From contig NZ_JBHSTQ010000007.1 of assembly GCF_042660205.1 (NCBI RefSeq), positions 62,001-126,000 of the forward strand: a stretch of 64,000 nt of DNA, read 5' to 3'. The stretch is from Sporolactobacillus kofuensis (GTDB lineage: Bacteria > Bacillota > Bacilli > Bacillales > Sporolactobacillaceae). How positions within the stretch are numbered: position 1 is the first letter of the stretch; every line of letters begins with the position of its first letter. Positions 34,215 to 42,459 of this stretch are shown here, one piece after another. A program made the position numbers and the translations under genes. The notes under the pieces are model-generated. The model searched no databases. It was not told the DNA's origin and saw nothing but the letters and a program-made list of their open reading frames with translations.

Positions 34215-35537
34215 TTAATCTCTTCGCGACAATTTCTTAATCGGTAGGTCGTTCCGGATCAGGTCGTCAAAGCTTTCCCTTCTTACAGCTAGGGACACCT
34301 CACCATTTTCTATAAACACAACCGCAGCATTGGGAATACGGTTATAATGACTTGCCATCGAATATCCGTAGGCACCGGTCGAAAAAACAGCAATCAAATC
34401 ACCACTCGTGCACGATTCAGGCAAGAAGGCATCCTTGATCAGAATATCTCCGGATTCACAGCACTTTCCCGCCAGTGTCATCTCTGTATCGGTAATCTCG
34501 TTTGCTTTATTTGCACAAATCGCATCATATTTTGCCTGATAAAGTGATGGTCGGATATTATCTGACATACCTCCATCAACGGAAAGATATTTTCTAATTC
34601 CAGGAATCGTTTTTGATGCGCCTGCGGTATAGAGCGTCGTACCCGATTCACCAACAATGGACCGCCCGGGTTCCACCCATATGGCAGGCATTGATAACTG
34701 ATATCGCGCGCATTCCTTACGTGTCGTTTGCACAATCGTTTCGATATAATTGCGAATCGGTAACGGCTGATCGGATTCTGTATACTTGATCCCAAACCCG
34801 CCTCCAACATTAAGTACTTCTAGATGAAAGCCGAATTCTCTTCGCCACGCGTCTGCATGATGGATCATGACTTGAATCGATCGGGCAAAACCATCTGTTT
34901 CGAAAATCTGAGAGCCAATATGTGAATGAATCCCTTTTAAATTCAAATGATCAGAAGTCATTGCTTGTTTCACTGCACGTTCGGCCATTCCATCATCTAA
35001 ATTAAAGCCAAATTTCGAATCATCCTGTCCAGTCATGATAAATTCATGGGTATGAGCTTCGACCCCAGGCGTTACGCGAAGCAAAATGTCTATAGCCTGA
35101 TTACGTTCTGAACACATTTTTTCCAGTAATTCAAGTTCAAAGAAATTATCAACAATAACTGCACCAATTTTGGCATCGAGAGCCAACGCGAGTTCATCTG
35201 CTGACTTATTATTCCCATGAAAATGTATACGTTCTGGCGATAAGCCTGCTTTCAATGCCGTGAACAGCTCTCCTCCGGAAACAACATCCAATGAGAGTCC
35301 CTGTTCATCAATCAATTGAATCATGGCAATCGTCGAAAATGCTTTGCTTGCATACGCGACTTGCCATTCCAGATTATCAAACGCACGAAACGCATTTTTA
35401 AATGCATTTATTTTTTCTTTTATTAAAGCCGTATCATATACATAAAGCGGTGTACCGAATTCTTTGACGAGATCGGTTGTATCCACGCCACCAATACTTA
35501 AATGCCCTTTTCCATTAATCGCTTGTGTACCGTACAA
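34215..35537 (-). CDS. lysA: Diaminopimelate decarboxylase
   Basis: PLP enzyme that makes lysine from meso-diaminopimelate. The PLP-binding Lys is in QVAYASKAFS near residue 55; HFHGNNKS, GGGFGIKYTE, EPGRSIVG and CCESGD (catalytic Cys) follow. The 440-aa length from TTG 35537 matches B. subtilis (439), with AGAGGG seven bases upstream; ATG 35573 is an alternative with no clear site. It follows spoVAF, as in B. subtilis. Confidence 0.95.
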   Translation of the reverse strand: MYGTQAINGKGHLSIGGVDTTDLVKEFGTPLYVYDTALIKEKINAFKNAFRAFDNLEWQVAYASKAFSTIAMIQLIDEQGLSLDVVSGGELFTALKAGLSPERIHFHGNNKSADELALALDAKIGAVIVDNFFELELLEKMCSERNQAIDILLRVTPGVEAHTHEFIMTGQDDSKFGFNLDDGMAERAVKQAMTSDHLNLKGIHSHIGSQIFETDGFARSIQVMIHHADAWRREFGFHLEVLNVGGGFGIKYTESDQPLPIRNYIETIVQTTRKECARYQLSMPAIWVEPGRSIVGESGTTLYTAGASKTIPGIRKYLSVDGGMSDNIRPSLYQAKYDAICANKANEITDTEMTLAGKCCESGDILIKDAFLPESCTSGDLIAVFSTGAYGYSMASHYNRIPNAAVVFIENGEVSLAVRRESFDDLIRNDLPIKKLSRRD

Positions 35538-35681
35538 AAAAACACCCTCTCCCGTCAAGCAAATAACATGCATAAACCCAAGGAATAATCTCTACTTTTC
35601 TCTTTATCCCACGATCAATTTTAAGTATATACAGTCAAAATTTAGTGATAGTGTATCATGATTACTCCTTGAAGACAAGTT

Positions 35682-37175
35682 TCATTTAGCCTTGCTTTTC
35701 TCGGGTTGTCGAAATCTATCTAACGGACGAACAATGCTCGGCCTGATCACGGATGTCGGCAATGCACGTCGAATCATTATGTTGTAGAGACCTGTTGCAT
35801 TAAATGGAATGAAAGGCCATAGATAGGGTGTATTCAGATTACGGACATGCGACAGATAAATGATAAACAACGTTGACGCGAGCATAAAGCCTGGTACGTG
35901 GAACAATCCTGCAGCTAGGATAAGCAAGATGCGTACCATTTTGTTCGCTAACTGTAGCTCATAGCTTGGTGTTGCAAATCCACCAATTGCTGCGACAGAT
36001 GTATAAAGAATCACTTCATTTACAAAAACACCTGCTTCAATCGCAATTTGTCCGACGAGAACAGCGGCGATCAAGCCAAGTGCAGTTGATAAGGCAGTAG
36101 GCGTATGAATTGCCGCCAGTCTTAAGGTCTCAATGCCGACTTCTGCGATCAGAATTTGAATAAGCAGCGGGATATGGTAATCTTTAACATTTGGTCCAAT
36201 GAAGTTAAGAAAATCTGGTAGTAAATGATCCTTCACGAGCAGAAGCCATAAAGGGACAAGGAAAATAGAAGCAAGGATAGCGATAAATCGAAACCAGCGT
36301 AGCAATGCCCCCGAAGCTGTTACTTGGCGATATTCTTCTGCGTGTTGAATATGATGAAAAAAAGTCGTTGGTAAGATCATGACACTTGGTGAGGTATCCG
36401 TAATGATGACCACATGACCTTCCAGCAGATGGGATGCGGCGACATCCGGTCGTCCTGTATAGCGCACAAGTGGAAAGGGATTCCACCCCTGCTTTAAAAT
36501 AAATTCTTCAATCGCATTATCCGCCATCGGTATACCATCGACATTGATTGCTTTCAGTTCCTTCTTGATCGTATGAATTAAGCCCGGATTGGCAACATCT
36601 TTTAAGTAACATAAACATACATCTGTTTTGGAGCGTACACCAACCTGTAAGAGATCGCATCGAAAACGTGGGTCGCGGATCCGTCTCCGAATCAGACCTG
36701 AATTTTCAATAATATTTTCAGTAAAACCATCCTTGGATCCACGTACTACTTTTTCGACATCAGGTTCCTGTGGCTGCCTCCCAGGATAGTGCCTGAGATC
36801 AACACAAAGACCTTTGGTCTCTCCATCAATCAGCACCACAATGCGTCCGGTCAACATTTTATCGACCGCATCATCAATTGTCGTGATTTCCTCAACCTGT
36901 TGATGTACTAAATGTTGCTTAATGATTTTATACACGTCCAGATCCTGACTCGTGTTTTGATTCGAGAGGCGCATAAACTCCCGCATCATAATGACAAGAA
37001 TACTCGAATCCACTAAACTGTTTGTATAGTATATTCGGCTTTCTCGACCAAGTAACTGTAACTCACGTAAGCCGACATCAAAATTATGTGGTCCGAAATC
37101 GAGGACTTGTTGCATGACTTCTGCATTTTCATAGATGTCCTTTGTGATTGCTTTTTTACTTTTTTGATTCTCCAT
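35682..37175 (-). CDS. spoVAF: Stage V sporulation protein AF
   Basis: GerA/SpoVAF family membrane protein, 497 aa. N-terminal cytosolic part (LQLLGRESRIYYTNSLVD; VVLIDGETKGLCVDLRHYPGRQPQEPD) followed by about five membrane segments from residue 290 on. It is homologous to the A subunits of germinant receptors and modulates germination through the SpoVA channel. It is the last gene of the spoVA operon, 22 bases after spoVAE. The usual partner spoVAEa is not present. Confidence 0.95.
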   Translation of the reverse strand: MENQKSKKAITKDIYENAEVMQQVLDFGPHNFDVGLRELQLLGRESRIYYTNSLVDSSILVIMMREFMRLSNQNTSQDLDVYKIIKQHLVHQQVEEITTIDDAVDKMLTGRIVVLIDGETKGLCVDLRHYPGRQPQEPDVEKVVRGSKDGFTENIIENSGLIRRRIRDPRFRCDLLQVGVRSKTDVCLCYLKDVANPGLIHTIKKELKAINVDGIPMADNAIEEFILKQGWNPFPLVRYTGRPDVAASHLLEGHVVIITDTSPSVMILPTTFFHHIQHAEEYRQVTASGALLRWFRFIAILASIFLVPLWLLLVKDHLLPDFLNFIGPNVKDYHIPLLIQILIAEVGIETLRLAAIHTPTALSTALGLIAAVLVGQIAIEAGVFVNEVILYTSVAAIGGFATPSYELQLANKMVRILLILAAGLFHVPGFMLASTLFIIYLSHVRNLNTPYLWPFIPFNATGLYNIMIRRALPTSVIRPSIVRPLDRFRQPEKSKAK

Positions 37176-37197
37176 GCTCTATCCTCTCAATCTGAAG

Positions 37198-37548
37198 TTA
37201 ACCTTTAGGCTTAAAAATGAGCGCAATAATAAAGCCAAACAGGATTGCTGATGTAATTCCTGCAGATGTTAATTTAAAAATGCCCATTGCAATCCCGAGA
37301 TAACCATGATCATGCCCTTCCGACATAGCGCCATGCAATAGAGAATGTCCAAAGCTGGTAATCGGTACGGTTGCACCGGCACCGGCAAAATCAATTAAAC
37401 GATCATAGATGCCAAAGACATCCAATGCAGCACCGAGTACTACAAATGTAGCAACAACATGGGCAGGTGTTAACTTAAATACATCCATCATGATCTGGCC
37501 AATGACGCAAATACCCCCGCCTACTAGAAATGCATAAAGAAATATCAC
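37198..37548 (-). CDS. spoVAE: Stage V sporulation protein AE (SpoVAEb type)
   Basis: A 116-residue membrane protein with three or four membrane segments, homologous to SpoVAC, part of the dipicolinic acid channel. Segments GGGICVIGQIMMDVFKLTP, DVFGIYDRLIDFAGAGATVPITSFGHSLLHGAMSEG and LGIAMGIFKLTSAGI are typical. The start GTG 37548 overlaps the spoVAD stop (GTGA). The open frame extends much further upstream, but only inside spoVAD. Confidence 0.94.
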   Translation of the reverse strand: MIFLYAFLVGGGICVIGQIMMDVFKLTPAHVVATFVVLGAALDVFGIYDRLIDFAGAGATVPITSFGHSLLHGAMSEGHDHGYLGIAMGIFKLTSAGITSAILFGFIIALIFKPKG

Positions 37549-38564
37549 TGCGCATCCCCCTTTGCTGATTCTAAGACAACACCATGTGCGATACACGGAA
37601 TGGTATCTTTTTCCTTTGGTGTCGCACTGTTTAGTAATGCACCCGTTGCAACGATGAGCACGCGGTGGAGTGATCCTTCCGCTAGACGTTTGCATAAGTA
37701 TCCGTAGGTCACAACTGCCGAACATGCACAACCGCTCCCCCCTGCATTCACAGGCTGATCAGAAGTGTAGATCATAGTCCCGCAATCGTGGTGCACTTCA
37801 GTAATATCAAGTCCTTTTTCCAGTAATAGTTCATTAAGAATCGGTGAACCGACGCTCGAAAGGTCGCCGGTTACAATCATGTCGTAATCTTTAGGATTTC
37901 TTCCGGTATCTTGAAAATGGGTCCAAATTGTATCCGCAGCCGCAGGTGCCATAGCGGTACCAAGATTACTTGCATCATCAATACCCCAGTCGATGACCCG
38001 TCCGATCGTTGCCTCTTTCACCATCACCTTACCCGGTTCCCTCGTTACAATCGTTGCACCTGCGCCTGTTACGGTAAAGGTTTGAGTAAGTTTCGATGGG
38101 CCACCATATTCCGTCGGATAACGAAATTGCCGTTCCGCTGTCGCATTATGGCTACTCACTGCGCACAGGACATTTTTTGCAAAACCGCTATCTACCAATT
38201 GAGCACCAACTGCCAAGGTTTCCATAGATGTTGAGCACGCCCCGAACATGCCCAAAAATGGGATACGATTCTCCCGCGCCAAAAAATTAGATGTTACGGT
38301 TTGATCCATTAAATCTCCCGCCAAGAACAGATCGATGTCCCCTTCTGCTTTTCCTGCCTTTGCGAGGCAGAAGGAAATGGCACGACGAAGCAATGCGCGT
38401 TCAGCTTCGGTCCAACTTTTTTCTCCACAATTTAGATGTTCATATTCTTTGTCAAAACTTCCTGAAAGTGGTCCTCTTGCCTCCAATGGACCGACAACAG
38501 TTCCCGTCGCAGCAAGATATATTGGATGTTCAAATCGCCACGTTTGCTTTCTCACTTTTCCCAC
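37545..38564 (-). CDS. spoVAD: Stage V sporulation protein AD
   Basis: Thiolase-fold protein that binds dipicolinic acid and directs its uptake into the forespore. The family features FGACSTSMETLAVGAQLVDSG (Cys near residue 115), SSHNATAERQFRYPTEYGGP, and GDLSSVGSPILNELL are clear. Length 339 aa. It follows spoVAC by 15 bases and overlaps spoVAE by four. It acts at the inner forespore membrane with SpoVAC and SpoVAE. Confidence 0.96.
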   Translation of the reverse strand: MGKVRKQTWRFEHPIYLAATGTVVGPLEARGPLSGSFDKEYEHLNCGEKSWTEAERALLRRAISFCLAKAGKAEGDIDLFLAGDLMDQTVTSNFLARENRIPFLGMFGACSTSMETLAVGAQLVDSGFAKNVLCAVSSHNATAERQFRYPTEYGGPSKLTQTFTVTGAGATIVTREPGKVMVKEATIGRVIDWGIDDASNLGTAMAPAAADTIWTHFQDTGRNPKDYDMIVTGDLSSVGSPILNELLLEKGLDITEVHHDCGTMIYTSDQPVNAGGSGCACSAVVTYGYLCKRLAEGSLHRVLIVATGALLNSATPKEKDTIPCIAHGVVLESAKGDAQ

Positions 38565-38579
38565 GTCAATTCCCCTCTT

Positions 38580-39029
38580 TCACATCAACTGTTCGATAAA
38601 GAGCCTGAGCACACCAAGAACAGCCGCCGATACAACACCAAAGACAATCACTTCACCGGCCAGTTGGAACAAATTGGTCGCAATGCCAAGCACAATGCCT
38701 TCGCTCTTATGCTCGAGCGCGCTGCTCGTGATTGAGTTTGCAAATCCGGTCACAGGGACAATCGTTCCGGCTCCGGCAAATTTTGCAATCTTGTCATAGA
38801 CCCCAAACCCTGTCATCAATGCGGAAATCAGAATGAGCGTTGCAACGGTTGGATTGCCAGCCGATTGTTTTGAAAAGTGTAAAACGTACATAAAAAAGGT
38901 TTGAATTCCCTGTCCAATGACACAAATAAAACCTCCAACCAGAAAGGCATTCAGGCAATTCTTAAAGTAAGGAATCTTTGGTTGATACGCAGCCACGTTT
39001 TCTTTGTAATTTTTCGGATCGTTTAGCAT
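38580..39029 (-). CDS. spoVAC: Stage V sporulation protein AC
   Basis: Membrane channel subunit of 149 aa with about four membrane segments; in B. subtilis it behaves as a mechanosensitive channel for DPA release. The segments NCLNAFLVGGFICVIGQGIQ and GFGVYDKIAKFAGAGTIVPVTGFANSITSSALEHKSEG are diagnostic. The ATG at 39029 is nine bases after AAAGGAG. First gene of the operon here: spoVAA and spoVAB, which precede it in B. subtilis, are absent between it and sigF. Confidence 0.95.
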   Translation of the reverse strand: MLNDPKNYKENVAAYQPKIPYFKNCLNAFLVGGFICVIGQGIQTFFMYVLHFSKQSAGNPTVATLILISALMTGFGVYDKIAKFAGAGTIVPVTGFANSITSSALEHKSEGIVLGIATNLFQLAGEVIVFGVVSAAVLGVLRLFIEQLM

Positions 39030-39064
39030 CAAGAAAAACTCCTTTCACGAACTTTGCTGAAGAT

Positions 39065-39093
39065 TAGTATTTGCCAGTTGCTGTTAATTATGC
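39065..39093 (-). promoter_or_regulatory. SigG-like promoter of the spoVA operon
   Basis: The minus strand reads GCATAA, 16 bases, AATACTA, close to the SigG consensus (GNATR, 16-18 bases, CATNNTA). The start point would fall about 30 bases before the spoVAC ATG. SigG control of spoVA is established in B. subtilis. Confidence 0.6.
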
Positions 39094-39230
39094 TTAAATC
39101 AATAACAAAAGAAAGAGGTTTTTTACGCAGGCTGAGAAAATGACTTTGAGAAAATCCGGACAAAACACCGCAAGTCCTTGTTTCTTTGAGAATAAACAGA
39201 GCAGTTCCACTGATATGCATGACAAAAATC

Positions 39231-39267
39231 AAAAGCCAGATGACCGTTATTCGGCCATCTGGCTTTT
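39231..39267 (-). terminator. Terminator overlapping the end of sigF
   Basis: AAAAGCCAGATG (39231-39242) and CATCTGGCTTTT (39256-39267) are perfect arms. On the minus strand the first arm encodes the last codons of sigF and the stop lies in the loop. The operon thus ends before spoVAC, which has its own promoter. Confidence 0.85.
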
Positions 39268-40005
39268 GATTTCTTCAAGAATCTTTTTTTCTAATCGGGA
39301 CACTTGAACTTGAGAAATACCGAGACGTTCAGCTACTTCTGTTTGTGTCTGATCCTTATAGTAGCGTAGATACACAATCAGTTTTTCTCGATCATTCAAT
39401 TGCTCCACAGCTTCTCGTACAACCATTTTATCAAACCATTTATTACTCTCACTATCTGAAATTTGATCCAATATGGTTATTGGGTCTCCGTCATTCTCAA
39501 AAACTGTCTCATGAATGGACGATGGTGCACGAATAGCTTCTTGAGAAAGGACAATGTCTTCAGGAGTAAGATCGAGTGCGTCAGCCAGTTCACTAACTGT
39601 TGGATTTCGACCCAAATGTTTCGAAAGTTCGTCCCTTTTCTTTCTCACTTTTATCCCAGTTTCTTTTAGTGAGCGACTTACTTTGACAACACCATCATCT
39701 CGGATAAACCGCTGGATTTCCCCAATGATCATCGGAACAGCATAGGTTGAAAAACGTACGTCATAGGACAAATCAAATTTATCGACTGATTTTAGTAGAC
39801 CAATACAGCCAATTTGAAAGAGATCATCTGGTTCATAGCCACGATTAATAAATCGTTGCACAACCGACCAAACCAAGCGCATATTCTTCTGGACAAGCCG
39901 ATCACGTGCTTCATGATCTCCAGATTGGCTCTGTTGGATCAGTTGCTTTACTTCTTCATCATCAAGCAACGGTTCTCTAGACGCCATTTTGCGATCAAGC
40001 TCCAT
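39247..40005 (-). CDS. sigF: RNA polymerase sporulation sigma factor SigF
   Basis: First forespore-specific sigma factor. Region 2: NMRLVWSVVQRFINRGYEPDDLFQIGCIGLLKSVDKFD and STYAVPMIIGEIQRFIRDDG. Region 3: KVSRSLKE and NPTVSELADAL. Region 4: EKLIVYLRYYKDQTQTEVAERLGISQVQVSRLE. About 252 aa. Two starts are close, ATG 40011 (two bases from GGGAG) and ATG 40005 (eight bases), and the second is preferred. Third gene of spoIIA; activity is held by SpoIIAB until SpoIIAA releases it. Confidence 0.97.
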   Translation of the reverse strand: MELDRKMASREPLLDDEEVKQLIQQSQSGDHEARDRLVQKNMRLVWSVVQRFINRGYEPDDLFQIGCIGLLKSVDKFDLSYDVRFSTYAVPMIIGEIQRFIRDDGVVKVSRSLKETGIKVRKKRDELSKHLGRNPTVSELADALDLTPEDIVLSQEAIRAPSSIHETVFENDGDPITILDQISDSESNKWFDKMVVREAVEQLNDREKLIVYLRYYKDQTQTEVAERLGISQVQVSRLEKKILEEIKSQMAE

Positions 40006-40017
40006 TTGCATGTCTCC

Positions 40018-40458
40018 CTACTTACATACTGCTCGATTTCGGGCAATTTCCTTGGTCATGATGAGTGTGGTTCCTTTGCCTTCTTTCGTCACAATCGTGA
40101 TATGATCCATAAAATTTTCCATAATCGTAAAGCCCATACCGGACCGTTCCAATTCCGGTTTTGACGTATACAGTGGTTGCTTTGCCTGTTCGATATTTTT
40201 AATGCCAACGCCATCATCATGAATGGTTAACGTCACCATTCCGTCTTCAATGATTGTGTTCAGTTCCACTTTACCTTCACCGCTATTCTCATAACCATGA
40301 ATGATACAGTTCGTTACTGCCTCAGAGACGACAGTCTTAATTTCTGTCAATTCATCCAATGTCGGGTCAAGCTGAGCAACGAATGCAGCAACGGTGACTC
40401 TGGCAAAGGATTCATTCGTACTCATTGCCGAGAAAGTCAGTGACATTTCATTTCTCAA
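40018..40458 (-). CDS. spoIIAB: Anti-sigma F factor and serine kinase SpoIIAB
   Basis: Binds and inhibits SigF and phosphorylates SpoIIAA. GHKL ATPase motifs: N-box SEAVTNCIIHGYEN, G1 DDGVGI, and G2 ERSGMGFTIMENFMD. Length 146 aa matches B. subtilis. The start is TTG 40458, eight bases after GGGGG, directly after the spoIIAA stop, so translation is probably coupled. Confidence 0.96.
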   Translation of the reverse strand: MRNEMSLTFSAMSTNESFARVTVAAFVAQLDPTLDELTEIKTVVSEAVTNCIIHGYENSGEGKVELNTIIEDGMVTLTIHDDGVGIKNIEQAKQPLYTSKPELERSGMGFTIMENFMDHITIVTKEGKGTTLIMTKEIARNRAVCK

Positions 40459-40809
40459 TTAGGCCACCCCCAGTGTATGGAGCGCATAATCTTCATCAGT
40501 CTCCAAGCGAATGATTTTAAACATACCACTTAATTCGAACAAGCGACGGACGGCCGGAGAAATCGAACATACCACCATTTCCCCACCTAATCCTGAAATA
40601 CGTTTGTAGCGCCCGAGAATGACCCCAAGACCCGAACTGTCCATAAAAGATAACTTTCCTAGATTTAATAAAATATGGTGCACCATTTGTTCTTCCATAA
40701 TCGCGTTCACTTTTTCTCTTAATTCATCTGCCGTATGATGGTCAAGTTCACCCTCAAGCCGGATACACAGCACGCCGAACTTTACCTCGAGATCCATTGT
40801 TAAACTCAA
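40459..40809 (-). CDS. spoIIAA: Anti-anti-sigma factor SpoIIAA
   Basis: STAS-domain protein that, when unphosphorylated, frees SigF from SpoIIAB. The phosphorylated Ser lies in SFMDSSGLGVILGRYK near residue 57. Length 116 aa. It follows dacF after 142 bases. In that gap the minus strand has AAAGGACAA and, 14 bases on, AGTGAAT, resembling a SigH promoter but with longer spacing than usual, so I do not call it as a feature. Confidence 0.95.
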   Translation of the reverse strand: MSLTMDLEVKFGVLCIRLEGELDHHTADELREKVNAIMEEQMVHHILLNLGKLSFMDSSGLGVILGRYKRISGLGGEMVVCSISPAVRRLFELSGMFKIIRLETDEDYALHTLGVA

Positions 40810-40951
40810 TGCTGTACGCCCCTCCCTGAATGGATTGTTTAGTGATTCACTGTTCTATTTCTCTCTTGTCCTTTGATGCTCCTGCATGACGACAGAACTA
40901 GTGCGGATTCGGCAAAGAATTACTTCTGAAAGTCAATGAACAAGAAGATCA

Positions 40952-42124
40952 TCAATGGGTCAGAATTGAACCTGCACTGCGTTTAAATAATTGCCACCAC
41001 GAAGCACGCTTCACATTTTCTTTAACAATAAGTGGTGTTTTGGAGATTACGATGTTTTTCTTTTTAACGATAAAATGACCGACAACAGTTCCTGATTTAA
41101 TTGGCGCCTGTAAAGTGCCTTTCATTTGAATAGATTTCTTCAGTCCCTTCGTGCTCTCTCCTTTTTTGAGAAGGAGAACAGCGGGACGTTTTGTTACAAT
41201 TGGGACTTCTGCATGTTCTCCTTTATTGACCTTAACCAATGCCACTGTTTTATTCTTTTTAAGTAGTGGTTTTGTCATATAGGCTGCAAATGCATTATCC
41301 ATTAAGGCTGCAATCTCTTTATTTCGTTCTTTCGGAGTTGGTGCGCCCATGACCACTGCGATAACACGCATTCCGTTCCTTTTTGCAGTCGCTGTGAGAC
41401 AATATTTTGCTTCGTTTGTAAATCCGGTCTTTAGTCCATCAGCCCCTGGGTAGGTCTTTATGAGTTTATTCGTATTGACAAGCCAAAATTTCTTATCCGT
41501 GTTTTCACGCAGATAGTCTTCATATTTTGATGTGTAGTGGAGTACTTTAGGATGTTGCAAAAGTGCTCGAGCCATCACCGCCATATCGTGAGCCGTTGTG
41601 TAATGATCCGTTATTGGCAATCCAGTAGGATTAACAAAATGAGTATGTGTTAAGCCTAATTTCTTTGCTTCCCGATTCATATTAGCAACGAAGGCTTTCT
41701 CTGACCCTGCGAGAAATTCCGCCATTGCTACCGACGCATCATTAGCTGATGCAATACAAATCGCATTCAATAGTTCGTCCACAGTCATTGTCTCTCCAGG
41801 TTCAAGAAATACCTGTGATCCCCCCATGGACGCGGCGTGTTCACTCACATTCACTTTATCTTTCAATGAAATTTGGTGTTTTTCCAATGCTTGAAAGATC
41901 AAGAGAAGCGTCATGACCTTTGTCATACTCGCGGGTGGTAACTCTTTGTTTTCATTTTGTTCGAATAGAATCTTCCCAGTCTCCTGCTCGATAACAATTG
42001 CCGATTTTAGATTAGCAGTCTCCTTATCTGTGTTTCCTTTTGTCTCAGCAAATGCCGCAGCCGCTGGAAGAAAGGTCGCAATAATTAGTGCGGCACAAAT
42101 CGTCCAAATAGAAAATACCCTCAT
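40952..42124 (-). CDS. dacF: D-alanyl-D-alanine carboxypeptidase DacF
   Basis: Forespore-expressed low-mass penicillin-binding protein that regulates cortex cross-linking. Signal peptide of about 26 residues ending AAAAFAE, then SMTK (SxxK), SAND (SxN), and KTG in GLKTGFT; a PBP5-like C-terminal domain ends in an amphipathic anchor (KRASWWQLFKR). Length 390 aa. It precedes spoIIAA, as in B. subtilis, where read-through from dacF reaches spoIIA late in sporulation. A SigF-like promoter lies just upstream. Confidence 0.95.
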   Translation of the reverse strand: MRVFSIWTICAALIIATFLPAAAAFAETKGNTDKETANLKSAIVIEQETGKILFEQNENKELPPASMTKVMTLLLIFQALEKHQISLKDKVNVSEHAASMGGSQVFLEPGETMTVDELLNAICIASANDASVAMAEFLAGSEKAFVANMNREAKKLGLTHTHFVNPTGLPITDHYTTAHDMAVMARALLQHPKVLHYTSKYEDYLRENTDKKFWLVNTNKLIKTYPGADGLKTGFTNEAKYCLTATAKRNGMRVIAVVMGAPTPKERNKEIAALMDNAFAAYMTKPLLKKNKTVALVKVNKGEHAEVPIVTKRPAVLLLKKGESTKGLKKSIQMKGTLQAPIKSGTVVGHFIVKKKNIVISKTPLIVKENVKRASWWQLFKRSAGSILTH

Positions 42125-42152
42125 GACTAAACCTCCTCACAATAATCTTTAT

Positions 42153-42181
42153 CATTCTGTCCATGAGCATTTCTTTTATAC
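42153..42181 (-). promoter_or_regulatory. SigF-like promoter of dacF
   Basis: The minus strand reads GTATA, 14 bases, GGACAGAATG, matching the SigF consensus (GYWTA, about 15 bases, GGNRANANTR) at nearly all positions. It is about 30 bases upstream of the dacF ATG. dacF is a known SigF target. Confidence 0.6.
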
Positions 42182-42212
42182 AGAAAATCACGCAAAATAA
42201 TATGTCTTTAGA

Positions 42213-42239
42213 TTAATGAACAACGCAAACGTTCATTAA
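42213..42239. repeat. Inverted repeat upstream of dacF
   Basis: TTAATGAAC, nine bases, then GTTCATTAA: a perfect 9-base inverted repeat about 30 bases upstream of the putative SigF -35. It could be an operator or a stem-loop; there is no T run. The rest of the 42125-42459 gap is AT-rich and holds the SigF-like promoter and the punA terminator. Confidence 0.5.
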
Positions 42240-42387
42240 GAACACTGAATGGTTATACAAACTTCTCACGTGAGAGTAGAAGAATAGAGTAGCGATTGAT
42301 GATGGCATAAGTTGATTATTAAAAAGGAACACAAATGAGCAACACTTATGATTGATGAATTATTTTAATAGAAGAAAAAAGAGTAAA

Positions 42388-42429
42388 TAAAAACCCCTTG
42401 GCATTGGATTTCCAACGTCATGGGGTTTT
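42388..42429 (-). terminator. Terminator of punA
   Basis: AAAAACCCC (42388-42396) and GGGGTTTTT (42421-42429) bound a stem with further inner pairing (TTGG/CCAA). On the minus strand it ends in GGGGTTTTTATTT, 31 bases past the punA stop. Confidence 0.88.
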
Positions 42430-42459
42430 TAGCATAAACTCATCTTTTTTAATTTTTGA

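Noticed and set aside
40810..40951. SigH promoter upstream of spoIIAA
   Set aside because: AAAGGACAA and AGTGAAT are present but 14 bases apart, longer than the usual 11-12, so the evidence is too weak for a feature.
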